Of a stretch of 64,000 nucleotides of DNA, positions 7,516 to 16,243 are shown piece after piece. The position numbers were made by a program, and so were the translations under genes. The notes under the pieces are model-generated. The model was not told the DNA's origin. It saw only the letters and a program-made list of their open reading frames with translations, and did no database searches. Within the stretch, counting starts at the first letter, position 1. The number at the start of each line of letters is the position of its first letter. The stretch covers positions 1-64,000 of the forward strand of contig DATALQ010000049.1 of NCBI GenBank assembly GCA_036260935.1, in the 5' to 3' direction. Origin of the DNA: JAEYOM01 sp036260935. GTDB taxonomy: Bacteria > Bacillota > Clostridia > Acetivibrionales > DTU013.

Positions 7516-9279
7516 ATGAATAATCAATATGACAAGCTATGGGCTATAAGGCATACTATGGCTCACGTAATGGCATTCGCAGTCAGGCAGATATTCGGCG
7601 ATGTCAGATTTGGAATCGGACAGGTGATCGAAGACGGGTTCTATTATGATTTTGAATTGCCAAGATCTCTGGTTCCGGAAGACTTGAAACACATCGAAGA
7701 AAAAATGAAGGCTATCATTGGTAATGGATATCAGATGGTAAATGAAGTTATAAGCTTTGATGAAGCCCACCGTTTGTTTGGCAGCCAGCCCTATAAACTG
7801 GAATTGATCGATGAGTTGTCACAGAACGCTGAGAACTGCGGTGTAAGCATTTATAGAACCGATGACTTCGTCGATTTATGCAAAGGTCCTCATATTTCTT
7901 CTCTAAAGGATCTGAACCCAAAAGCTTTAAAATTGATGCATTTTTCCGGGGCATATTGGAATGGTGATGCAGAAAACGCAGTGCTTCAGCGTATCTATGG
8001 AACAGCGTGGGAAAATCCGGACGAATTGAAATCCTATATAAACCGAGTGGAAGAGGCAAGTAAACGGGATCATAGGATTCTCGGATCACAGCTCGACCTT
8101 TTCAGTTCATCTCAGGTCATTGGTCAAGGACTTGTCCTATGGCATCCGAAAGGTGCAATGATAAGATTCCTTCTGGAGAAATTCAGTCAAACAGCTCATA
8201 TTCTTAATGGTTATGACTGGGTATATACGCCGCATATAGGCCGTTCTGAATTATGGAAAACATCAGGCCACCTTCAATTTTATAAGGAATCCATGTATAG
8301 CGCCATTGAGATTGACAATGAGGAATACTACCTGAAACCAATGAGTTGTCCGTTTCATGTAATGATATACAATAGTTCGTTGCGGTCCTATAAGGATTTG
8401 CCCATTCGATATGCCGAATACGCTACGGTATATAGGTATGAACTGTCGGGAGTACTTCAAGGGCTTACCAGAGTCAGAGGATTTACGCAGGATGATGCGC
8501 ATATAATTTGTACACCGGAGCAGGTCTATGGTGAGATCGTCAGTGCATTGAAATTCTCCTTGTATATTCTAAAGTCATTTGGTCTCAGTGACTTTAAGGC
8601 ATATGTTGCAACAAAGCCGGAGAAGAAGTCAATAGGAGATGACAAGGATTGGGATACCGCAATCGAGTCGCTGAAAAGTGCAGTTCTTGAAGCAGGACTG
8701 GTATATGAAATTGATGAAGGCGGCGGTGCTTTCTACGGACCCAAGATTGATTTAAAGCTTCGAGATGCACTGGGAAGGGAATGGCAATGCAGCACAATTC
8801 AGTATGACTTCAATCTTCCGGAAAGGTTTGGAATGAACTATGTTGGGGCAGATGGTGCAAAGCATACTCCAATGATGGTACACAGGGCACTGTTCGGAAG
8901 CCTGGAGAGATTCTTTGCAATGCTTATCGAATACTATAATGGGGATTTCCCGCTATGGTACGCACCAATACAGATTGGCATCGTTCCCATTAATGAAAGT
9001 CATTTCGATCATTGCAGGATGCTGGATAAAAAGCTTAAAACCATCGGCCTCAGAGTGAATCTCGATTTAAGTAATGACAAAATGAGGGCTAAAGTTCGCA
9101 AGATGGAACTGGAAAAAACACCTGTGATTTTTATTATAGGAGATCAGGAAGTTGAAAACGGCGGGGTATCAGTTAGGTCGCGGAAAGAGGGTAATTTGGG
9201 ATATATGACACTGGATGACTTTTTGGCTGGAATTAAGCCTGAACTGGATATAGGCGTACCAAAATACATCCTGGATTAG
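7516..9279 (+). CDS. thrS: Threonyl-tRNA synthetase lacking the TGS domain
   Basis: Charges tRNA-Thr with threonine in the cytoplasm. The N2 editing (tRNA-SAD) domain begins at once, with its metal-binding HTMAH at residues 13-17 and DLCKGPH further on. The class II core follows, with MSCPFH at 276-281 (zinc cysteine C278), motif 2 (YRYELSG...RVRGFTQDDAH) and motif 3 (MVHRALFGSLERF). An HGTP anticodon-binding domain occupies about residues 488-587. At 587 aa it is roughly 50 residues shorter than the common form because the N-terminal TGS domain is absent. A TATAAT lies at 7491-7496 but has no convincing -35 partner; the T-box is the likely main control. Confidence 0.93.
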   Translation: MNNQYDKLWAIRHTMAHVMAFAVRQIFGDVRFGIGQVIEDGFYYDFELPRSLVPEDLKHIEEKMKAIIGNGYQMVNEVISFDEAHRLFGSQPYKLELIDELSQNAENCGVSIYRTDDFVDLCKGPHISSLKDLNPKALKLMHFSGAYWNGDAENAVLQRIYGTAWENPDELKSYINRVEEASKRDHRILGSQLDLFSSSQVIGQGLVLWHPKGAMIRFLLEKFSQTAHILNGYDWVYTPHIGRSELWKTSGHLQFYKESMYSAIEIDNEEYYLKPMSCPFHVMIYNSSLRSYKDLPIRYAEYATVYRYELSGVLQGLTRVRGFTQDDAHIICTPEQVYGEIVSALKFSLYILKSFGLSDFKAYVATKPEKKSIGDDKDWDTAIESLKSAVLEAGLVYEIDEGGGAFYGPKIDLKLRDALGREWQCSTIQYDFNLPERFGMNYVGADGAKHTPMMVHRALFGSLERFFAMLIEYYNGDFPLWYAPIQIGIVPINESHFDHCRMLDKKLKTIGLRVNLDLSNDKMRAKVRKMELEKTPVIFIIGDQEVENGGVSVRSRKEGNLGYMTLDDFLAGIKPELDIGVPKYILD

Positions 9280-9288
9280 CCGTAGCTG

Positions 9289-9320
9289 TCGGGCAGGGAG
9301 TCATTGTACTTCCTGCCTGA
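9289..9320 (+). other. Hairpin downstream of thrS
   Basis: Arms TCGGGCAGG and CCTGCCTGA (one mismatch) lie 10 bp after the thrS stop. No clear T-tract follows, so termination is uncertain; 3'-end stabilisation is possible. Confidence 0.45.
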
Positions 9321-9427
9321 TCTGTCGCACATGTAATGATCTAAATGGGAAGTATTCCAAACTGATATGCACCCAAGGGAACGTCTCAGCTTGGTTTTGG
9401 ATCCATGTGATATAGGATAATACGCAC

Positions 9428-9481
9428 GACGTAAAACTCATAACCTGATGGTCGCAAGCCCAAATCTTGCTCCCGCAACCA
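9428..9481 (+). pseudogene. Decayed initiator tRNA (tRNA-fMet, CAT) 3' half
   Basis: The stretch keeps an anticodon loop CTCATAA (9437-9443, anticodon CAT at 9439-9441). It also keeps the variable-region GGTCG, a perfect T-stem GCAAG/CTTGC around the 7-nt loop CCCAAAT, and an acceptor 3' strand TCCCGCA followed by A and encoded CCA at 9479-9481. The A in the last acceptor position is the feature that distinguishes bacterial initiator tRNAs. The anticodon stem does not pair and no matching 5' acceptor strand or D-arm was found upstream, so the gene is broken. Confidence 0.6.
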
Positions 9482-9482
9482 A

Positions 9483-9526
9483 ATGAAAAAGTAGCTTAGA
9501 TCGTTAAATTTATGTTACTTTTTTCA
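9483..9526 (+). terminator. Terminator following the tRNA relic
   Basis: ATGAAAAAGTA (9483-9493) can pair with the TACTTTTTTCAT region ending near 9526, and the descending arm contains a run of six Ts. It starts 2 bp after the CCA, as expected for a tRNA gene terminator. The remaining bases to 9773 (about 250 bp) show no gene. Confidence 0.5.
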
Positions 9527-9773
9527 TCTCCTACGAAGATATACATATCTAATCCTATGTGGCATTTCTAATAAAACGGTGGCCTCTAAATATTGTTATT
9601 TTTCATGGGATATTTTTGTATATTGGTATATAATCAAAGTAATCGTTCCTAAGATATTGTATTTTCTGGGAGAGTTTATAGTGTATCATCTCTTTAGAAG
9701 CCAGTAGCGGTTGATAAAAGCACTGGGTTAATATGAGAGGCACTACAATTTTCTTAAAAAGGAAGCGTGGATA

Positions 9774-11120
9774 ATGAAAAGAATTTTATCTGCATTGATT
9801 CTGTTTGCATTTTTGTTTTGGGGCGCTGCCGGTGTCGACTCGGCAAGTCTATGGACCAAATATGTGGCCACGGACAAGAGTTATTCCTTTCATTACCCGA
9901 GCGGCTGGAAGGTAAGTACGGAGGATTCCGCGGTCGGGGTTGAAAATACCCGGACTGACGAACAAATAATGATGGTAGCGATCCCCTTTGACCAGAGTAA
10001 GAGTCCAAAGGACCTGGCCAACGGATTCCTCGTCCTGTTGAAAAACAACAACCCCAATGTCAGCGCATCCAATTGGCAAAGTCAACCTGAATCAGCAGAC
10101 AGCCAGGTGACCTTCAATCTGTCTGATAAAAGCAATGGGAAAGTTTATTCCGGCCTTGGGATAGTTATCAAAGAGGATCAGCAGGCCACATGGTTCTCTT
10201 ACCTGGCGCCTGCGCCCGGCTACTCCAAGGTACGTAGTTCCAATATACTGCAGGGTTTTATGGGCTCTATTGCCTCTGGTATCGCTTCAAAAGCACCGAC
10301 CATTGACTATAATGTCATGTCTGCCGATAAAATCGACCGTAATGCAAAGGCATTCATCTTTGTACTGGAATTTGCTCTGGGTTCTCCCTTTACCAAGGGC
10401 CAGGAGGATCTGATCCTTAATGAGCTTAAGGAAGGTTGGCAGTCAAGGTCGGAAACAGAACTCAAAAAATATGACCAATATCCACCCATGGTTCAAACTA
10501 TCTTGAAAATGAATCAAAAGGATCTCGAAGAATTGAGGGCCAGCCTTGAAAAGTCCATTCGGGAGTGGCTTGATGAGACAGACAAGTCTGATCCGGCGGT
10601 AAAGATAATTCTCAGTCAATTGAAAAACAGGGGCAAGGTAATAATTGCCGGAGACCCTCCGCTGACGGATATGTCTTTGACCGCTTACAGTGAGATTATT
10701 GCCTATTCAAGGCTGTTACAGAAAAGTTCCAAAGCAACGCCGGACCAGATCACCCAAAAGTCAGTAGATGAGATTAAACAGCAAGTCAAAAAGGCATGGA
10801 AATCCTTTTCCAAAGACGACCGCAAAGACATCGCTACCGCGCCGGGCTTGTGGGTTTGCCAGCGGGTATTGCTAAAAAATGGCTCAAAGGCGGAGCAGGA
10901 CAAAATACGGGCCAGTCTTAAAAAGTTGGGAACTGTCACCAGCAACATCGCCGCCAGTAGTTCCAGTCCGAGTACGAATACAGGTACCGGTTCAGGGGAT
11001 AAAAAGCCGATGGATATGACTACTCACTGGTGTATGATGCAAATGCAGCAGCAGACCTTCAATATGCATATGTGGAGCATGGGGTTTAATTATCTTCCGG
11101 CAACCGGGAAACTATGGTAA
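9774..11120 (+). CDS. Secreted protein of unknown function with Met-rich C-terminus
   Basis: A 448-residue protein with a signal peptide (about 1-24). Residues about 30-170 start with YSFHYPSGWKV, a pattern of PsbP-like and related extracytoplasmic domains. Residues about 200-385 are mostly helical and charged. A Ser/Thr/Gly-rich linker (about 393-412) then leads to a terminal segment of about 35 residues rich in Met, Gln and His with one Cys (HWCMMQMQQQ, NMHMWSM). AAAAAGGAAG precedes the ATG. It is monocistronic with no informative neighbour. I cannot assign a function. Confidence 0.75.
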   Translation: MKRILSALILFAFLFWGAAGVDSASLWTKYVATDKSYSFHYPSGWKVSTEDSAVGVENTRTDEQIMMVAIPFDQSKSPKDLANGFLVLLKNNNPNVSASNWQSQPESADSQVTFNLSDKSNGKVYSGLGIVIKEDQQATWFSYLAPAPGYSKVRSSNILQGFMGSIASGIASKAPTIDYNVMSADKIDRNAKAFIFVLEFALGSPFTKGQEDLILNELKEGWQSRSETELKKYDQYPPMVQTILKMNQKDLEELRASLEKSIREWLDETDKSDPAVKIILSQLKNRGKVIIAGDPPLTDMSLTAYSEIIAYSRLLQKSSKATPDQITQKSVDEIKQQVKKAWKSFSKDDRKDIATAPGLWVCQRVLLKNGSKAEQDKIRASLKKLGTVTSNIAASSSSPSTNTGTGSGDKKPMDMTTHWCMMQMQQQTFNMHMWSMGFNYLPATGKLW

Positions 11121-11256
11121 TTGGTCAGGGTCGGGTTATGTCAAATAAACTAGAACCTTCGCAAAACCATCTTGCTTTTTGTAAACCTATAAGCTAGAAT
11201 ATCCTTAAATGGCTCGCTGCATGATGCCGCGGACCGACAATAACTTCATAATTACG

Positions 11257-11329
11257 CACACTCGTATAATTTCGGTAATATGGTCCGAAAGTTTCTACAG
11301 GCTGCCGTTAACAGCCGGCTACGGGGTCT
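11257..11329 (+). ncRNA. Purine (guanine-class) riboswitch
   Basis: The aptamer core is clear: TATAAT junction, P2 TTCGG/CCGAA, GTTTCTAC junction, P3 GGCTG/CAGCC with a 7-nt loop, and GGCTACG closing into P1. The base equivalent to position 74 is C and that equivalent to 51 is T, which in characterised aptamers selects guanine or hypoxanthine rather than adenine. It lies 124 bp upstream of xpt. I could not delineate a convincing terminator in the expression platform. Confidence 0.9.
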
Positions 11330-11453
11330 CGCTTAGGTCATACTATATGACACCTATCCAGTCTTTCCTGATGGATCCGTCAAGCAATTCCTCCTAGCAC
11401 TTCTGATAAATGGGTTTGCCGGATTTGAGGACTGAAAGGGTATAAATCTTATC

Positions 11454-12023
11454 ATGGAAGAATTGAAGCAGAAAATACTGACAGAAGGCCGTGTTATTGG
11501 CACCCATATACTTAAGGTGGATAGTTTCCTAAACCATCAATTGGATGTGTCACTTCTTAACAATATCGGATTGGAATTCAAGAAAAGATTCAAAGATGAG
11601 AAAATTACAAAAATATTGACAATAGAGGCTTCCGGTATAGCGATTGCCTGCCTTGCGGCATTGCACTTCGGAGTGCCCGTCGTTTTCGCCAAAAAAACCG
11701 AGGCGCTGAACCTGGATCCAGAGGTTTTTGAGAGCGAAGTCTATTCGTTCACGCGCCAGAAAAGCTACAAGATCAGAATATCGAAGAAATACCTGAGCGC
11801 AGACGACAATGTACTGATTCTGGATGATTTCCTTGCCGCGGGCAAGGCAGTCAACGGACTGGTCGATATTGTCAGGCAGGCCGGAGCTTCGTTGGCCGGA
11901 GTCGGGATAGCTATAGAAAAAGGCTTTCAACCGGGCGGGAAGGAATTGCGCGGCAAGGGGATAAGGCTTGAATCTCTTGCTATCGTTGATTCGATGGAAG
12001 AGGGCCGTATCGTTTTTAGGTGA
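11454..12023 (+). CDS. xpt: Xanthine phosphoribosyltransferase
   Basis: Converts xanthine (and guanine, less well) plus PRPP to the nucleotide in purine salvage. The 189-aa length and the N-terminus (LKQKILTEGRVIG...LKVDSFLNHQ) match the Xpt family. The PRPP-binding motif VLILDDFLAAGKA is at about residues 121-133. GAAAGGG precedes the ATG. It is the first gene behind the guanine riboswitch and 67 bp ahead of a nucleoside importer. Confidence 0.95.
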   Translation: MEELKQKILTEGRVIGTHILKVDSFLNHQLDVSLLNNIGLEFKKRFKDEKITKILTIEASGIAIACLAALHFGVPVVFAKKTEALNLDPEVFESEVYSFTRQKSYKIRISKKYLSADDNVLILDDFLAAGKAVNGLVDIVRQAGASLAGVGIAIEKGFQPGGKELRGKGIRLESLAIVDSMEEGRIVFR

Positions 12024-12090
12024 GGACATAAGCGAAGAAGCATTATGTTATAAAGAAGTCCATGAGACAGAAAAATTTAGGAGGGTCAAA

Positions 12091-13386
12091 ATGAAAAGAG
12101 TATTAGGTCTGGTACTGGCAATGGTTATGGTCATTGGCCTGTTTGCAGCCTGCGGCAATACGGCTGACAACAGCTCGGCAGCAGGAACAGCAGCAGGAAC
12201 AACAGTAAGCACGGCTGCAGATGCATCAGCCACCGCAGCAACTACCGCAGCAGCAACCACGGCAGCAGAAACAAGCAAGGCGTCATCAATCAAAGTCGGA
12301 ATTATCTACATCGGCGATGAAAACGAAGGTTACACAGCTGCTCATATGGCAGGGATCGATGAGATGAAAAAGACTCTCGGACTGTCGGATGATCAGGTGA
12401 TCGAAAAGACAGGCATCAAGGAAGACGAATCCTGCTATGATGCAGCAGTCGACCTGGCTGAACAGGGCTGCAACATCATATTTGCAAACAGCTTCGGCCA
12501 TGAGAGCTACATACTCCAGGCGGCCAAAGAGTATCCCGAAATTCAGTTCGCTCATGCAACAGGTTACCAGGCTAAATCTTCAGGTCTGCCCAACGTACAC
12601 AACTACTTCACTGCTGTTTACGAGTCCCGTTATGTTTCGGGCGTAGTAGCAGGTCTCAAGCTTAAAGAAATGATCGACAGTGGTAAGATCACGGCTGACA
12701 AGGCGAAGATGGGCTATGTAGGCGCATACCCATACGCAGAGGTGGTTTCCGGATACACTTCCTTCTACCTTGGAGCAAAGAGCATAGTTCCGTCCGTGAC
12801 GATGGAAGTACAGTACACCAACAGCTGGGCTGACATGGCAGGCGAGAATGAAGTCGCTACCCAGCTTATCGCTGACGGCGCTGTATTGATAAGCCAGCAT
12901 GCAGATACGACAGGCGCTCCTACCGCATGTGAAAAAGCCGGCGTACCTTGCGTAGGTTACAACGTTGACATGACTTCCGTAGCACCGAATACTGCCCTGA
13001 CTTCGGCAACGATCAACTGGGGCCCCTACTATACCTATGCTGTAAAGAGCGTGATCGACGGCACTCCGATCGACACCGACTGGAGCAAGGGTTATGTTGA
13101 CGGAGCAGTTGCCATATCTCCTCTGAATGATAAAGTTGTTGCAAAGGGAACGGCCGATAAGGTAAAGGAAGTTGAAGACGCCATCAAGGCCGGCACTTTG
13201 CACGTATTTGACACAAAGACCTTTAAGGTTGGCGGCAAGGCTATTGAAGACCTGATCACCACCGATGCCAAGAACTTCGGAAAATATGCGGACTACGTGA
13301 AGGATGGATACTTCCATGAATCCGAACTGATCTCCGCACCGGCGTTTGACCTGAGGATCGACGGAATCACTGAAAAGACGAAATAA
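12091..13386 (+). CDS. BMP-family purine nucleoside-binding lipoprotein
   Basis: Solute receptor of a purine nucleoside ABC importer. A lipoprotein signal peptide ends in the lipobox LFAAC (Cys21). An Ala/Thr/Ser-rich linker of about 45 residues follows, then the basic-membrane-protein (Bmp/PnrA) domain starting KVGIIYIGDENEGYT. AGGAGGG lies directly before the ATG at 12091; the frame is open further upstream but overlaps xpt without a ribosome site. It is followed by a large hairpin and then the ATPase and permeases. By homology to the Bacillus NupNOPQ/YufN systems the ligand is guanosine or a related nucleoside. Confidence 0.92.
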   Translation: MKRVLGLVLAMVMVIGLFAACGNTADNSSAAGTAAGTTVSTAADASATAATTAAATTAAETSKASSIKVGIIYIGDENEGYTAAHMAGIDEMKKTLGLSDDQVIEKTGIKEDESCYDAAVDLAEQGCNIIFANSFGHESYILQAAKEYPEIQFAHATGYQAKSSGLPNVHNYFTAVYESRYVSGVVAGLKLKEMIDSGKITADKAKMGYVGAYPYAEVVSGYTSFYLGAKSIVPSVTMEVQYTNSWADMAGENEVATQLIADGAVLISQHADTTGAPTACEKAGVPCVGYNVDMTSVAPNTALTSATINWGPYYTYAVKSVIDGTPIDTDWSKGYVDGAVAISPLNDKVVAKGTADKVKEVEDAIKAGTLHVFDTKTFKVGGKAIEDLITTDAKNFGKYADYVKDGYFHESELISAPAFDLRIDGITEKTK

Positions 13387-13483
13387 TGGCTCTGTGATTT
13401 CGAAGTCACAACGTTTTGAAAGTATTACAATTTGACCAATATACAGATTTGACAGATATGGTTTCATAGGCTTTTAATTCAAT

Positions 13484-13510
13484 GCGGAACTGCTGTTACA
13501 GCAGTTCCGC
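13484..13510 (+). other. Intercistronic hairpin between receptor and ATPase genes
   Basis: Perfect 11-bp arms GCGGAACTGCT and AGCAGTTCCGC around a 5-nt loop. No poly-T follows, so it is more likely a 3'-end stabiliser or partial attenuator that keeps the binding protein more abundant than the membrane subunits. Confidence 0.6.
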
Positions 13511-13594
13511 AGTATGCTTTCTACGGTATTGAGAACAAGCTGAAACTGGTATGAGCGGACATGGTGACTTGGATTTAGACTTGGAGGATTTTTT

Positions 13595-15130
13595 GTGAAA
13601 CAGGAAAACGCAATTGAATTGAAGAATGTCACGAAACGTTTCGGCGACGTCATAGCGAATGACGATGTCAGCCTTTCCGTCAGGAAAGGAGAGATCCTTT
13701 CGATACTGGGGGAGAACGGCAGCGGCAAAACGACTCTGATGAACATGCTTTCAGGAATATATTTTCCGGACGAAGGCCAGATTTTCGTAGACGACAGAGA
13801 GGTAACCATCCGTTCCCCGAAAGATTCCTTTGCGCTTGGGATCGGTATGATCCATCAGCATTTCAAACTGATAAGCGTATTGTCGGCAGCGGAAAACATC
13901 ATTCTGGGCCTGCCCGGCAAGACGCTTCTGAAAATGAACCAAATCACGGCGGAGATCAATGAACTGACGAAGAAGTATGGCTTTGACCTGAAGCCTTCAC
14001 AAAAAATCTACGACATGTCCGTATCGCAGAAGCAAACTGTAGAAATCGTTAAGGTGCTGTACCGCGGCGCCGACATTCTGATACTCGACGAACCTACGGC
14101 GGTCCTGACTCCGCAGGAGACGAAAAAGCTCTTTGACGTTCTACGTAATATGAGGAAGGCCGGAAAATCCATAATCATAATTACCCATAAGCTCAACGAA
14201 GTCCTTGAATTATCCGACCGTGTCGCGGTTCTGCGCAAGGGTAGGTATGCCGGTACTATAGATACTGCGGACGCTACGGTGAATTCACTGGCCGAAATGA
14301 TGGTAGGCGCGAAAGTCAGCCTTGACATCGACCGTACGGACCCGGTAGAACCGCAGAAAAGAATTGAAGTGCGCGGTATAACCAGCAAAAACAAGGAAGG
14401 TCTGACCGTCCTGAAGGAAGTATCCTTCCATGCAAACGGAGGCGAAATACTCGGTATCGCAGGGATTGCGGGAAGCGGGCAGAAGGAGCTGCTGGAGTCC
14501 ATTGCAGGCCTTCAGCCGATTGAAAGCGGCGAGGTCCTGTATTATTCACCGGAGGGAACTACGGAGAAAATTTCGGATATGAAGGCCGCCGACATCAGGG
14601 ACCTGCATATCAGCCTGGCATTTGTGCCGGAGGACAGGCTTGGAATGGGACTTGTCGGTTCCATGGATCTGACCGACAACATGATGCTCAGAAGCTATAA
14701 AAACGGAAAGCATTTCTATGCAGACCGCAAGAAGCCAAGAGATCTGGCGCTTGAAGTAGTTGACAAGCTCGATGTGGTTACGCCGGGAGTGGACACCCCT
14801 GTACGAAAGCTTTCGGGCGGAAATGTACAGAAGATCCTGCTCGGAAGGGAGATCGCATCCAGCCCCACCGTGTTGATGGTGGCGTATCCGGTCCGCGGAC
14901 TGGATATCAATTCTTCCTATACTATCTATAACCTTTTAAATGAACAGAAGAACAAAGGCGTCGCGGTGATCTGTGTAGGCGAGGATCTCGACGTGCTGCT
15001 TGAACTTTGTGATCACATCCTCGTGCTGGCCGGAGGTAAGGTGGCCGGTATCGTTGATGCGCGTAAGTCTGCAAAAGAAGAGCTTGGACTTATGATGACG
15101 GGCTCTGGAAAGGGTGGACATACGAAATGA
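13595..15130 (+). CDS. Nucleoside ABC transporter ATP-binding protein (tandem ATPase)
   Basis: A 511-residue fused pair of nucleotide-binding domains, as in the BMP/ribose-type (CUT2-like) importers. The first domain has Walker A GENGSGKT and Walker B ILILDEPTAVLT, with the degenerate signature MSVSQKQ. The second has a non-canonical Walker A (GIAGSGQKE) and LSGGNVQK. The GTG start at 13595 is chosen because TTGGAGGA precedes it. Its stop overlaps the permease start by 4 bp (ATGA). Confidence 0.93.
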   Translation: MKQENAIELKNVTKRFGDVIANDDVSLSVRKGEILSILGENGSGKTTLMNMLSGIYFPDEGQIFVDDREVTIRSPKDSFALGIGMIHQHFKLISVLSAAENIILGLPGKTLLKMNQITAEINELTKKYGFDLKPSQKIYDMSVSQKQTVEIVKVLYRGADILILDEPTAVLTPQETKKLFDVLRNMRKAGKSIIIITHKLNEVLELSDRVAVLRKGRYAGTIDTADATVNSLAEMMVGAKVSLDIDRTDPVEPQKRIEVRGITSKNKEGLTVLKEVSFHANGGEILGIAGIAGSGQKELLESIAGLQPIESGEVLYYSPEGTTEKISDMKAADIRDLHISLAFVPEDRLGMGLVGSMDLTDNMMLRSYKNGKHFYADRKKPRDLALEVVDKLDVVTPGVDTPVRKLSGGNVQKILLGREIASSPTVLMVAYPVRGLDINSSYTIYNLLNEQKNKGVAVICVGEDLDVLLELCDHILVLAGGKVAGIVDARKSAKEELGLMMTGSGKGGHTK

Positions 15131-16242
15131 GTGTTGAAAATAATGTAATTGCAAATAAAGAACCGTTGTTCCGGATTACAAAACGCGCAGGTATATCAGC
15201 TTTTAAGGCATGGGCGATACGGCTGACCGCCGTTGCGTTTGCGCTTGTTGTCTGCGGGCTTGTAATCGTAGCGATAACGGGGCAGAATCCAATCAAGGTA
15301 TATCTGAGCATTATCGATGGAGCAGTCGGCAGGAGCCGGCGCTTATGGGTCACGGTCCGTGAAATGATGACGCTGCTGATCATTGCCATCGGACTTACGC
15401 CCGCCTTCCGGATGAAGTTCTGGAACATCGGAGCGGAAGGACAACTGCTGATGGGCGGCGCGGCAACGGCAGCAATGATGATCTATTTTGGAGATACCAT
15501 GCCGAACTGGCTGCTGCTTATTTTGATTTTTGTTGTGAGCAGCCTCGCGGGAATTATCTGGGGAGTTATCCCCGCTGTTTTTAAGGCATATTTCAATACA
15601 AACGAAACCTTGTTTACGCTCATGCTCAACTATGTTGCGATACAGATAATCAATTTCTGCATTGTTTACTGGGAGAATCCGGCGGGTTCGAACACCGTAG
15701 GCATCATAAATTCAGCCACCCAGAAGGGCTGGCTTCCCAAGCTGTTCGGTCAGACGTATGGCTGGAATGTGGTAATTGTCCTGGCTATTACATTTGCGAT
15801 CTATATCTATATGAAATACGGCAAGCACGGATACGAAATCGCCGTGGTGGGGGAAAGCCACAATACTGCAAGGTACGCCGGCATCGACGTAAAGAAGGTT
15901 ATCATCCGCACCATGATCCTGTCCGGTGCGATCTGCGGTCTGGCAGGAGCTATCATCGTAAGCGGCGGCAGCCACACGATCTCGGTCAGCACCGGGGGCG
16001 GCAGGGGCTTTACCGCGATCATCGTTGCATGGATGTCGAAATTCAATCCGTGGGCAATGATCCTTGTAACCGCTTTTCTGGTATTCATGCAGCAGGGTTC
16101 GATACAGATAGCCACGAAATATGGTCTGAACGAGAATGCTTCGGACATTATCACCGGTATCCTGCTGTTTTTCCTGATAGGGTGCGAATTTTTCATCAAT
16201 TACAAAATAGAGCTTCATAGAAAGAAAAAGGAGGTACAGTAA
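15127..16242 (+). CDS. Nucleoside ABC transporter permease (NupP/YufP type)
   Basis: A 371-aa polytopic protein with a BPD_transp_2 domain, around ten membrane helices, and the coupling segment GESHNTARYAGIDVKK (about residues 240-255). It is translationally coupled to the ATPase by the ATGA overlap and followed 2 bp later by the second permease. It forms half of the nucleoside channel. Confidence 0.92.
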   Translation: MSVENNVIANKEPLFRITKRAGISAFKAWAIRLTAVAFALVVCGLVIVAITGQNPIKVYLSIIDGAVGRSRRLWVTVREMMTLLIIAIGLTPAFRMKFWNIGAEGQLLMGGAATAAMMIYFGDTMPNWLLLILIFVVSSLAGIIWGVIPAVFKAYFNTNETLFTLMLNYVAIQIINFCIVYWENPAGSNTVGIINSATQKGWLPKLFGQTYGWNVVIVLAITFAIYIYMKYGKHGYEIAVVGESHNTARYAGIDVKKVIIRTMILSGAICGLAGAIIVSGGSHTISVSTGGGRGFTAIIVAWMSKFNPWAMILVTAFLVFMQQGSIQIATKYGLNENASDIITGILLFFLIGCEFFINYKIELHRKKKEVQ

Positions 16243-16243
16243 T

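Noticed and set aside
11209..11397. 62-residue plus-strand ORF before xpt
   Set aside because: It lies across the purine riboswitch, has no ribosome site, and its codons are explained by the conserved RNA elements.
12580..13467. 295-residue minus-strand ORF
   Set aside because: Antisense to the BMP lipoprotein; no recognisable domain.
13484..13510. Operon-ending terminator after the BMP gene
   Set aside because: The stem is strong but no T-tract follows, and the next genes complete the same transporter.
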